This document shows, in pieces, positions 47,201 to 56,400 of a stretch of DNA of 64,000 nt. Origin of the DNA: Membranipora membranacea (lineage: Eukaryota; Bryozoa; Gymnolaemata; Cheilostomatida; Membraniporidae); the NCBI GenBank assembly GCA_914767715.1, contig OU612073.1:20460001-20524000 (forward strand), given 5' to 3'. The notes under the pieces are model-generated. The model had not been told where the DNA came from and did no database searches. It saw only the letters and a program-made list of their open reading frames with translations. Position numbers and translations under genes: made by a program. Each line of letters opens with the position of its first letter. Within the stretch, counting starts at the first letter, position 1.

Positions 47201-48952
47201 AAGGTTCTCTAACCAGTTTATAAAACCAGGCAATATAAGCAAGGATTAATAGCTAGAGTTGGAAAGATATCTACTTAGTATTTCTATAGTATAATCTCCT
47301 GGTTACAAGATTAAACCCTTGAGCTAGCAAATTATAGTTGCCTAGATTACAAGAAGTAGATGACCATTCAAAACCATCAAGCAAGCTAAAATCTATACAA
47401 ATTGCAATTACTGGTCTCACACCATTGATATTCAATCTTCTGGCAGCGATCCCAGTTTATGTGACATACCAGACCATCTGGTAGTTTATCACAAGCTCTT
47501 CCATCATTACAAGACTGGATGAATAGCTATAAGCACCATCTGATCGTTTCTGTTGAGAAGCGATAGGCGTACTTGACTTAGGTCTTGATGGCTGAAACTT
47601 CATTTTATTTTGAGGTGTTGACTCTTCACTACTGAATTTACTACGTTTCATAGGTCCTTCACTTTCCGCTATCAGATGATAAAAAGTATAAGGTTTAAAT
47701 TATAATTGATATGCTGATTGTCAAGATCCCTTTGCGAAACACTAAGCAAAGAATCAAGAAACAACTTACAACTAGAGTTGCCACATTGCATAACGGGTAA
47801 TAGAAAAACCATGAAGGAAACACCCCTTGATGGCAAAGCAAACAAACCACATAACATGGTATTGCGTGACAAGTTACACGTATTAGGTATATCAAATGCT
47901 GGCAGATCTGGGAACCAGGTGGATCAACATTATCTCACACACCTATGATCGGAGTCTGTGGTGCTGAAGTTGTTGATGGCGTAATTGATATATCACTGAT
48001 AGCGGTGGAGAGCGAGGGTGTTGAAGGCCCTGTCACCACAACACTTGTTGATGCATCGTCTTCCAATCCGGAATCCTCAACTGCAGGCTGGCATCGGTCC
48101 TCGGGAACTTCTAAAATACAGAATGCAGGTTAGGTTCATTACCTATAGCAGTGAATAGCCAAGTGTTTACTTATCTTGTTTACGTTGCTCAATAACTTAT
48201 TTCCATCTCGGGACGCCAGATTCATCAGCCTAAATTGTTACTTTTTTCCTGTCAATTTAACAATTAATACCACATGTTATCTCACCTAGGCTTATGACTC
48301 GGTCATCATCGGTGTTGTAGTTCCAGTCGGACTCGTCTACTTCTACAGTCTCCGGGGTCGGCAGTTCTGGGTTATCGTCCGCAGTTTGGTTGACAGTCAG
48401 CTGCTGCTGCTTGTATTTATTAAACATAACATCAAGCATTGAGTGAACATCCTCAATTCGCTGAGACCTGTATCAGAAAACAATCTGAGATAGTATAATT
48501 AAGAATAAATAGGTAGCAGCTACCAGCTGTGGGCAGAATTCATATTCAAAAGCCGATGCCGCTCACTTCGCGGGATTGACAGATGGACATTGGATGATCG
48601 GTATGTTTATAAAACAAACGGAATAAAGAAATTAAGATAGTTGATAACTGTATATGTAAAACGCCTTCCTATCGTTTCGATAACGAGATTATGCATGAGT
48701 TTATAATCTTAAAATGATGCTGCCACATAAATATTCCCGCTCAACAGTGTTTGGCTTGATGACCTATTATCATGCTGAGATTGAAGATAAAGTTTCTCAC
48801 TGCCATGGATGGAATATTAAATTCACATACCTGAAATGCATGGGTTTGATTGTTGTGTCAGGTGCATCAACTACTTCGCCATCCTGGAAAATCCAGCTCC
48901 CAGTTTCATCTATCCTGTGCCAAACATCCTCCAACAGATAGTCGCTAACCAT
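26295..48952 (-). CDS. uncharacterised Ser/Pro-rich protein with long TE-filled introns (gene D)
   Basis: I do not recognise this protein of about 475 residues. Exons: 48831-48952 (start MVSDYLLEDVWHRIDE), 48286-48467, 47943-48110, about 47458-47668, 41763-41932, 35304-35390, 29944-29982, 29274-29363, 28728-28940 and 26295-26440. Exons 1-4 and 6-10 join in phase with good borders; the links 4 to 5 and 5 to 6 are inferred. Exon 2 has a short helix and an acidic patch (DESDWNYNTDDD). Exon 3 is Ser/Thr/Pro-rich. Exon 5 is a basic helix (RLRQYLAEERAVKLLSARRA) that may form a coiled coil. The C-terminal half is disordered (GYSSRPSTSLSIISPRPPEV). No signal peptide or TM segment is seen, so it is likely cytosolic or nuclear. 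The stop codon falls on the Harbinger target duplication. Exon 4 has no clear donor where it meets LTR-like DNA. Alternatively 41661-41932 is a terminal exon of a separate transcript and 26.3-35.4 kb another gene. Confidence 0.5.
27953..28010 (-). repeat. tRNA-like sequence
   Basis: On the minus strand TAGGCAATCGGTAGG (A-box-like) is followed at tRNA-like spacing by CGGTTCAAGTCTAG (B-box-like). It lacks a convincing acceptor stem, so a SINE head or tRNA relic is more likely than a functional tRNA. Confidence 0.35.
28481..28590. repeat. degenerate 15-bp tandem repeat
   Basis: About seven diverged copies of a unit like AAGGCCACTACCCAT lie just downstream (on the minus strand) of gene D exon 28728-28940. 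Both strands stay open: the plus frame repeats Lys-Ala-Thr and the minus frame repeats Gly-Ser/Asn-Gly-Leu. These open frames are by-products of the repeat. Confidence 0.75.
31931..32064. mobile_element. short MITE
   Basis: GTGCCTTCCATAAGG (31936-31950) is matched by its exact inverse CCTTATGGAAGGCAC (32044-32058). Inner sequence ACTCCCATTCTC pairs loosely with GGGAGAATGTGA. The whole unit is about 130 bp, with no coding capacity. Confidence 0.7.
32551..32700 (+). repeat. left copy of a 145-bp inverted repeat pair
   Basis: The block from AGTCAACGG through GATATCGGAAGGAACAAAGC to AATTGGGGGGG recurs in inverted orientation at 37594-37735. Similarity is high, with small indels. No open frame explains it. 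Confidence 0.8.
34102..35086 (+). mobile_element. hAT-like non-autonomous element, copy 1
   Basis: The ends CAGCTGTGGGCAACCTGCGG and GGTTGCCCACCTATGCTG are inverted repeats of the CAG-GGGCAACC type seen in many hAT families. Interior blocks (GTGCGGCCTAATG, ATCTTTTGCGGCC, ATGTGGATGTC, ACAAAACTTCAG) are shared with the copy at 51944-52812. No transposase frame remains. I could not confirm an 8-bp target duplication here. Confidence 0.78.
37024..37340 (+). pseudogene. decayed Cys-rich coding remnant, origin unknown
   Basis: A plus-strand frame reads ITGAVCKIVYTALPPALKDL and, after a frame change near 37155, LLPQSCSCGCDVCFDFPA, then YDCCTSSGIWQIAHDPS beyond a stop. The run of sensible codons with a clustered Cys motif, broken by stops and a frame change, suggests a dead transposon gene. 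I cannot assign the family. Confidence 0.3.
37594..37735 (-). repeat. right copy of the 145-bp inverted repeat pair
   Basis: This is the inverted partner of 32551-32700. CCGATATCACGAA and CCCCCCAATTT are the easiest landmarks. Confidence 0.8.
38600..39625 (+). CDS. secreted class 3 (fungal-type) lipase, intronless
   Basis: This complete 341-residue frame encodes an alpha/beta-hydrolase of the lipase class 3 family, which hydrolyses acylglycerol esters. Residues 1-22 (LLRSVLNALIWTSLTIVTL core) look like a signal peptide, so the enzyme is probably secreted or lumenal. FRGT at 101-104 is the usual oxyanion-region motif. GHSLGGA at 163-169 is the nucleophile elbow, with catalytic Ser165. Asp223 (IYDCVP) fits the acid and His295/296 (AHHTSYF) the base. 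A Lys/Glu-rich insertion at about 245-290 separates the last two. Unlike every other host gene here it has no intron, and it lies antisense within a gene D intron. ACCACCATG gives a good start context. A retrocopy or horizontally acquired gene is possible, but not shown. Confidence 0.92.
   Translation: MLLRSVLNALIWTSLTIVTLRAAERKYMEENKELSLKLLTLSAMAYYDNPDHCMEKILNENRGQVIDGLKIAGTFRAELDGHILSALIGVSDEKRKTVMAFRGTTNYRQLCQEILQTPMALPNEPRTHHPYFENAYREMKDAGQFLTKYTKGRRSEYDVILTGHSLGGALATMTARDLVAEGHISKDKLSLYTFGMPCVGNQAQAEDNQHHVPNSFHLINIYDCVPSMPPFPCYQHPGHKIYVDNKGNQKPQDERNKEERKGILQSCVDSIKEKCSDTMQATADALGTVWNGPAHHTSYFGIHVGGYCEQRSLGWFEFDAAFEGDSSNAGYADSIFNRDEF
40256..40900. repeat. near-perfect palindrome (foldback element), arms about 300 bp
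   Basis: Sequence 40293-40593 is repeated in inverse at 40600-40900 around a 6-bp centre (TCCGGT, 40594-40599). I saw about one mismatch across the arms (GTAAGCAG against CTGCTCAC). The left arm continues outward to about 40256 (GGGATAATACACTTCTGATC). Its partner is found beyond the inserted element, at 41647-41683, so the original palindrome was about 680 bp. Confidence 0.93.
40901..41640. mobile_element. 740-bp non-autonomous element nested in the palindrome
   Basis: It is bounded by 15-bp inverted ends with one mismatch (CATACTTGCCAACCT and AGGTTGGCAAGTCTG). It is flanked by the direct duplication CATTGG (40895-40900 and 41641-41646), a 6-bp target site made from the palindrome arm. A compact hairpin (TTTTCGCGC-GTA-GCGCGAAAA) lies near 41510-41532. 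No transposase frame is present. Confidence 0.85.
41946..42599. other. intronic, nothing recognised
   Basis: This lies between a gene D exon candidate and the 3' end of the LINE. No repeat ends, exons or RNA features were seen. Confidence 0.4.
42811..45697 (-). pseudogene. LINE ORF2: endonuclease-reverse transcriptase, one frame break
   Basis: The upstream frame (45697-44192, 501 aa) is an exonuclease-endonuclease-phosphatase domain: HNVRSL (Asn52), NETWL (Glu79), GDFNINW (Asp191/Asn193), LDHIYA (Asp232) and SDH at 255-257. It would nick target DNA. The downstream frame (44268-42811, 485 aa) is the reverse transcriptase: SLDVRKAFDSVNH (palm motif A), SGVPQGSILGPLLF, and the catalytic FADD at 239-242. 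The two frames overlap, and homology passes from one to the other at a run of seven T (44204-44210). A single-base change in this run is therefore the only visible lesion. It may be a true mutation, an assembly error or, less likely, programmed frameshifting. The start ATG overlaps the ORF1 stop. Confidence 0.9.
45690..46907 (-). CDS. LINE ORF1 protein with hybrid-binding-like N-terminus
   Basis: This 405-residue protein should bind LINE RNA and act as chaperone. Three parts are visible. Residues about 23-67 (YAVSKGKITGLFKNW, then VIGIKSSAYKGF and AKQYL) match the pattern of the RNase H1 N-terminal hybrid-binding domain, also called the caulimovirus viroplasmin-type fold. Residues about 125-205 contain CHLCPQ followed by a heptad-like coiled coil. 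Residues about 235-400 hold two likely RRM-like alpha/beta units (RSFVIYDLQPTEIP and AVVKGVPLHMTPEDI), as in many LINE ORF1 proteins. Start and frame are intact. The stop TAA overlaps the ORF2 start in ATGATTAA, suggesting coupled re-initiation. Confidence 0.85.
   Translation of the reverse strand: MDQNTRAKKRMRKNKEQNGNYLLYAVSKGKITGLFKNWLSCSHSVIGIKSSAYKGFNDLESAKQYLKESGTAVKYISCTESDFLKPNFEEDTKSIDSFSTMSLDNVIEASTSAQQSTTGHGQVNTSCHLCPQILDQITKLITRVDALENIIVKQNGIISTLNTEMEANKEQIVERNSSLIKEEFLKLNESTVGLSDKMTTYADKAAVKPKKNEILRRIPKNAEQRNKIPFEPKRSFVIYDLQPTEIPNINIGKIRMAICRCHGSTKVDFINRYKLDQNNLSKCKFLIQLSNQSDLKKIVEEWDESTFGGSKARFTIQPVPHVAVVKGVPLHMTPEDIVMDVNADYRCTTAYRITTTDGKPLRAVKLQFLNDIEKDRAIQNGVVFRSQYNILLNVEELRHKKSSND
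47015..47039 (+). promoter_or_regulatory. TATA box inside a hairpin
   Basis: CCCAGTAT and ATACTGGG form an 8-bp inverted repeat that encloses TATATAAGG. The box is close to the presumed LTR start, as expected for an LTR promoter. Confidence 0.4.
47134..47241. repeat. 54-bp tandem duplication
   Basis: Two adjacent 54-bp units start AGGATT(A/G)ATAAACAAGG and contain TTCTCTAACCAGTTTAT; a third partial start follows at 47242. They lie within the LTR-like block. Confidence 0.85.
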
Positions 48953-50445
48953 ATAATATAATCAAACAGAAACATCATATCGATTAACTTGGTTGTTATA
49001 TACTGGCTAAACAGTCTTCATTTTTGGAATTGCTAAAATAAACCATCAGTTTTCAGAATACTGAACGGAATTGAAATAAAGTTACGAGTTAAATAAAAGT
49101 TACTTCTAGCATTTTTAGCGAATTTATTTTTACAGCATTTTTCTAAATAGGCTACGCAATAACTATTACTACCCATGAAGAAAAATGATTGCTTATGGAT
49201 ACTTTATATGTGGATTTGCTCTTTTCGACATCCCATACAGCTGTATTGCGATTGAATTATAAAAGTATATAATATATAAATATACATATAATTGAGTAAC
49301 TGGACTGAGTAATGCTGCATAAAAATATACAGCCTTACACATGAATGAGGTTCGCATTATTCATTTGAGGTCATACGTTGGAGTCCATTTAAGTCAAACC
49401 TATGAGGAATATATATTGCTCTTTTATGCCAGGCCAATAAGGAAAATTTGAAATGCGAACTATTATCAAGATTTTAATATTTGTTTCACCTGGTAATGCT
49501 CATTTGACGCAGTATTGTTGTGAATGACTCTAATTGAGCAAATTTCAGGTGGAATTATATTGATAATGATCGTAGATAAAATTCACAGATCCAGGTTAGC
49601 TCCACATCCAAATACCGTTACTGAAGTACATTAGCTCCATTGAACTCCATATGGGAACGATTTAATTCAGTGGTGGGTTCTAATTGGCTGGTCTCTCCCC
49701 AACAGATCAGGGCCAAAGCATTGGATAATGTTACAGGTACTCGATGAAAAATTGATGTTATTATTATCAATGTTTTTACTAAAGTTTCTGTGGAATCAGG
49801 ATAGATATAAAAGGATGCACACGCTTTTGTGTAGTCAGGGGGTAGCAATTTGAGGCCACAAATAGGGCTGCATTCACAGTTTGGTGAGCTCAAATAAGTT
49901 TGTTCCTTTTACTGAGATGATTGATTTGGATTGGAAACAATATATTAGACTCCCACAAGAAGAAACATGCATTATTTGAAGGGAAAGTATTGGGGGAGGG
50001 AGGGAGGGAGGAAGATAAATCTCCCATAGAGCATAGGCAATGTTAGTGATTGTTTCAGTCCAATATAACCTTTGATTTATTTACATCATCATAAAATACT
50101 AAATAAAAATAATGACCACCTGTCTCATAAATATCACAGACTAATGGTAGAACAAAATACCATCTACTATAGCTGTCCTTCAACCCTGAATAGGAATGGT
50201 GTAGTCAATAGTCATCACAAACTGTTCCAACCTTCCTGTAGCCTTAAGAAGATGTTATGAAGGAAAATTTACACGGTGTTTTTGTTTTCTGCTTTCTGTG
50301 GTGCTAGCCCATCAGCTTGTTTGTGATTTTAAGTGCTACACATAGTGTCATTCAAATTCTTGGTGCAAAATAGGAATGTTTCCATTCCTTTCTTTAAAAA
50401 TGCTGATACAATAGCGAATGATAGACTAAGGATGGACCAAGCTGC
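48953..50445. other. intergenic between AK9 and gene D
   Basis: This 1.5-kb spacer should hold the AK9 3' UTR and the promoter of gene D, both on the minus strand. A GGGAGGGAGGGAGG tract lies near 49995. I saw no exon or repeat end. Confidence 0.5.
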
Positions 50446-53400
50446 TCAGACCGCTTGATGTGTATTGAGCTGTAAGAATTGATCAAGTTTAAAGTTGAAG
50501 TCTATCGGCCTAGCCTCAGGTTCTTTATATCTGACAGTCATGTTATCACCTAGATAGCGGATAAGGTTACACGTCTCCTCAAACTTTTCCAGCTTCTTCT
50601 TATATTTCCTCCTTACATACTCAGAACTTTTAGGATTGAAGGCTACAAAAAGGGAAGGGCTTGATATTTTATTGACAGATTACAAAAACAAATTTTGGCA
50701 CATCATATTGTAAAAGACTTCTCTGGATGACTAATCCATCAAAAAGGAATCTGTAATTGACAATATTTTGGCAAAACAAACTTGAGCGACATAAGTGGAT
50801 CTGTCTTTTTAAACTAATTTATTGGTTGTTAACATAAATTCACAGAGCAACAACCCCCATTAACAACTTCTGTGCTCACCATTCTTTTTTTGATAATGGA
50901 TAAACACCATTTTAATTTCTGACAAAAATCTATTACAATTACCTAGGACATAACATCACTTTCTTGTCATCATCGCATGATATAAGCGACGACAATAAGT
51001 GGATACAATATATAATACATACAATACATATATATAATATAAAATCATCAACTGATACCGAATAATATCTTATACTTTTAGTAACTTACCTTTCAGATGG
51101 TATGCTATGTAAATGAGAGCTGATTGAGTGGCTGTCAGGAATGGGTACTTAGGTTTGAAGCATCCACAACGAGTCATAGCTTTGGTGACAGCCTGGGCTA
51201 CCGTCTGCTCCATGTAGCCAAGCATCGGTAAGCCGGTGACATTCATCGGCTCCTTGCGAGGTGGCAACTTGTGTGGCAGCTTCAAATTCCAGTATTTATC
51301 TGGAAGCCTTCAAATGGAAATAACAGGCAATGCAGAGAGGTTGATTTCAAAAAGGTCAACCCAGTCAATTAATGACAAAGGAATATGACCTGATCCATTC
51401 CATGTTAGTACTTAAGTGGGACCTAACCTATATAATCTGTTCGCAATGTGGCCATTTGACCGTTGAAACCAGGTTATTGGAAACTTACCGTTTGACCAGC
51501 TTATTTAGACTATACAGTATTCACTTCATCGTACACCATAATACTCAATCGCATTAAGTCAGTAAGTACAGTAATTTGTAGCAAGGTCAACGCGTATTTT
51601 CAGACTCCTATACCCATAGCATAGTTATTAAGTTTACATAAACCGTGGAATATAAGAATCTAATGTAAACAAAGTGGGAATAGTAAAACAAGTGATTTTT
51701 AATTTACTTAAATTAACCACGATGAGTGAATGAAAAAGAAATCTGCTACAACCTTACCTCAGGAATTTGAGTAGCTTGACTTCAGACTGGAATATGTAGA
51801 GTTTATTTTTGTAGAGCACGCATCCAATCTCCAGATTACCTGGTATGATGGCTTCATATCTAGTCAATAAAACCATATAATATATGTATAAGTAAATAAC
51901 AGCTAACATGATTCAAACAAGAAGAAAAGGTCAAGCTCTAGAGCAGCTGTAGGCAACCTGCGGCCTTTTTGCCAGTGCGGCCTAATGGGTAATCTTTTGC
52001 GGCCTAATTGTGGCCTTATGTCTGTGAAAATCACACATTCAAGTTTTAACTGTCATGTGGATGTCCAAGTATGCATTAACCTCTACGAGCACAATTCATA
52101 GTTGGGATATAAAAATATCGGCATTCTATATCAACCATGCGCTAAGTTATTTACATGTAGAAAATAAGGAAATTCCCAAGCCATTCTACACAAAAGCATC
52201 ATAAATGTACTGGTGCCAACTACTTTTTCACGCGCTTCCATTTGAATAAATACCCCAAACAGTGAAGAAATTTTCGTAGTATTGTGAGAGAAAAGCAATT
52301 TAATCAATTCTTTCACCTTTGGATATTTTAACTACAACCTGTTTTTTGCAAAGCTGTCATTTTGAGCAAGAATGGCAAAGTTGTTCTATCAAAAATTTGA
52401 CATTGTTACAAGTGCGCCAGCATTTTGCCTGAAATATTCCAGATTGAATCTCATTGACAAGTATGCAAATATTTACTGCACTTCTTGAGCGCCCATCCTG
52501 TCCTTTGCCCTACTGCTCGAAACTCTGGGAAACAGCCATGTACACAACCGTTTCCCAGACACAAAACTTCAGTAGATTAAATAAACAAGATAAAGTAGTC
52601 CTGTTAAACTGATGCAGTTGAAAAATCTGATGCTTACTGCAACATAACAATAACATCTTTATTGACACATAAATCTGCTTTAGTTTGTATAAAATACACA
52701 GTGCGAAATTATACCTCGCGTTACAAGTTTATGCCGGAAAAACATGTTGTGGCCTTTCGTGTTGATTGTGCATAAACTGTGGCCTTCAAAAAAAGGTTGC
52801 CCACCCATGCTCTAGCTAGAGATACCTTTTAATCACATAAGCCCAAGTAAGAAATGTGACAACATAGAACGTCTGGTCCCTGCTGTTACCAATATGACAC
52901 CCTATTTATACCGCAGCCATAGCGAGTAAATCTGCTGATTTCCGACACCAACAATGTGCACCGCTGTCACAGGCCTCTGACTGTTTATGAATGTTGTATG
53001 AAGTTGACAGAACTCACCTCAGTTTTCCGTCCAAGAAAGTGACTGGACAGTATCCTTTGAGCTCCACTTGCATAGGGAACATAGCCTTAGCCTGTGCTCC
53101 CGTGATTCTCTTAGGTAACATATCTTCTGATGGTAGTTTAATCGGAGCTAGCGGTGGTACATAGATCTCAGGCTCTGATAGGAACATGTCTCTCTCCTTC
53201 TCACCGGCGCACTTGTAGTAATGTCCTACAATCACAAAGCCAGCCGCACGTCTCAACATAAACCAATTAATGTCGATGTCTGGGACACGACTTAGTGGTG
53301 AAAAGTGGGAAAGTAAAAAATCAATTGTTTTATGACACTCTTTAAGTGTAAATTTAACTGACGTGTCCTAAGATAAACTGGACATTGATTGGACAAACTA

Positions 53401-56400
53401 TTGTTCGCAACAATCAAGACCTGGAACAACTAACCGATCACTGCGATTGAGTTTTTACCGCGGATGATTTTTTTATGGCGCCGATAACAACAGAAAGACC
53501 GAGAGTAGTCAAGCCAAAATGAAGGACAAATACGGTGAATCTAGATTTTTAAATCAATTTTAACAGGCAATATATCTAATATTTGTGAATCAATCACATA
53601 AAGCAACACTTACTCTCAATCTTCGAGATTTTATTTTTGCTTTGATATATTTTTGTTTGTTTATTGGGTCAACAAGTTGTTCATTTTCTTTTGTTGTTTA
53701 GAACATACTTATTTATGAAGACCTCGATAAAAGGTATCATTATAGTAGTAAAGAAACAGATAAAAACTCTTCCAGAGCTTCAACCTATGGATATGTCCGT
53801 GATGAATCTAGCTTTTGGTTCAGTAGAGTAGCAATGATATTGCCTTTGGGATTATTTTACCAATTATATTTTATCAAATCAGAAACTAATTATTGCATGA
53901 ATTCTTAGTACATAATTTCATAAGGATAGACCCCGCACACAGCCAGTGTAGTACTAATACTGATCATCTTACCTCTAAACTCTACAGAGTATTGTAGAGA
54001 TTCTGTAACGCTGCAGTCGACCAGCTCACCTGAGGCCATGCTTACCGGACAGTAATGCCTGAAATCTCCGAGTCTAGCCTTAAACTCGGTCGGAGTAATA
54101 CATAAGTCATATACACATGCCGCCTGTCCTCGAGCCACTCTCTCCAAGTATATCTGTAACAATCAGACCAAACAATAACATGTCACACTTATACTCATGT
54201 ATCACAATGGTGACTGGTAACCGAGCTTAACCTAACCATCCCTAACGTTTCACTTTTTAATTTATGAGATTGGTGTCACAAACCCATCATTTTAGATTTC
54301 ATGATTTTGTGGTGACACTGCTCTATGGTACATTGAGTCATCAGGTAGCATACACATACATACTGTGAGCATTTATATTCTGATAAAGCATTATGTTTCA
54401 TGATTGACGTGTTTTAACTAGAGATAACTAGTTTTGGATAGTGAGCTGAAGGTGGGAAGCTAAGCAGGACTTTACAAGTCCTGCTTGGTATGGTCAGATG
54501 AATACCGTAAAGTTTTTGGTAGTTGCCAAGAGTCACTTATGAATATGATAAGTAAGAGATAGTGAAATCTCACAGCCACTCAATTACGTTAGAATGAAGC
54601 CAGCTGAACTGCAAGGCCATGAAGACTTGTGACCACTTGATAAAAATGATTTAATAAGTAATTTTACCAACCTGTATAGTTTTGACGCTGTTTCTAGCGA
54701 TGTCGAGAGCCTCATTCCACACCCACCATTTGCTTTTCTCGACCTTGATGAGGTCATAGTTCATGTGCTGTGTGTTATACCACTTCCTTATCTCTTCAAT
54801 GTTCTTATGAAACGAGTTTATCTTTACAGTGACTATCTGTGCGCTGTCATGTTTAGGATAAGTCCTATAGAAAGTATTATCATTAGTATAAGAATTAGTT
54901 GGTTTATGTAGTTGTATGAGAAATGATATTTGTATTAGGATTGGTATCTTGTCTGACATTGTGGCATAAATATACATTCCGGCTTTTTTTTGTTAGCAGT
55001 GGGATAATCCCAATCGCCTAAAATGCTGATGACCGACTGGGTAATTGATATTTAGTTGTGATTGAAAGCTTTTCTTTACTAAATTATGATGTTTAACTTA
55101 GTAACATTTAATATAACAAATTTTGTTGTTGTTGATACTTTCGTAAATCATGCTTCAGCCAAAGGATAACAGTAGCAACGTCATAAACAAAATTAACAAA
55201 GGTGTAACATGCAGACATGTACGCAATCAAGTGTTACATGCAGACAAGTACACAATGGACATAAAAAATAGTAAAAGAAAGCGGCACTTCATGTAGTAGA
55301 CTCACATTTTCCTGAATGATAAAAAAGTGTTTGATTTATCTAGTGTTTCTATTTCATTAGTTACCTAGGTTCCTTCATAATGTCTTGATTGCATATCTTC
55401 ATACTATCATATTTTAATCAAGCATTGTCAATGTCCAATAAGTTTGATAAGTTTAGAGATACATCGGCCAGTTGAGTTGGAGAAGATTTACAATAATTAT
55501 TCTGAAAGCTTCACTTTTACATAGATTTATCAATTTATACTCAGCTTCTTTCAGCAACACATTATGGGATGATAGGACAAGACAATATTCTTCCCAATAA
55601 GCACAGGATTCGAGGGGTTGGGTCTTGTTTACGGTGTGTATATGCGTATGCGTTAAGCTTGCTATGGCACATAATAAATGTGTGAACCTGACGATGATAT
55701 ATTTCTAGAACATGAAAGTATGAATACAATTCATGTGTCACACGTTCCCATGTTTAAAGAGTCTTACAACTTAGCAAGGTAAATAATCACATTGATACTT
55801 AACGTAGCCAATGCGTTGGCTCTGATTGGCTGGTTGGTGGGAACCCAACCCAACAGCCAATCATATCAGTGTCAACACATTGGCTACACTTAACCTGACT
55901 GCTGACTAACTGCTGACTAACACTCACCTTTCAGGGTCCAGTCTGTCTTTAGTTGATCTAACCATGATCTCCATGTTACTACAGGCTAATTCTATAACTC
56001 TGACTGGTATGATACTGGCAGCAGTCATCAGCTCAACCTGTTTACTATTAACAGGGAACCCATCCAGAATATACCTGAATAATAAAATCATCATCAATTA
56101 AACCTGAGTTCAGGCCGTGGGAGTTCTCTCCACTTTAATTAGAGAAAGATAACTCTCAAGTTTCCAGCTGTGACCAGACTAGCTGCCTTAGTGGCCTTCT
56201 TAAACTAATGCACCATTAATTTCTGTCTAAATCTCATTCATAATGGTTGATTTCTAACAACATAAGTGAGTTAATACTGTCTAGCAGTCCTATATCATGA
56301 ATTAATTACAGTGGTCCAGCACTTTGTCATGATTGGCCAGCAAAGTAGGTGTTTACCCTCTGGTAGCACAGTTCATATCCATTAGAGCTACTTGTAGAGC

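Larger units (their letters stand above)
46969..47440 (+). mobile_element. LTR-like block (possible solo or partial LTR)
   Basis: The block starts TGTCACACAC and carries a plus-strand TATATAAGG box (47020-47028) and AATAAA within TAATAAACTC (about 47103). It is followed by TGGCAGCGATCC at 47441, which has the form of a primer-binding site. No gag or pol frame and no second LTR or target duplication were found. Alternatively this is the 5' UTR of the adjacent LINE read backwards. Confidence 0.4.
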
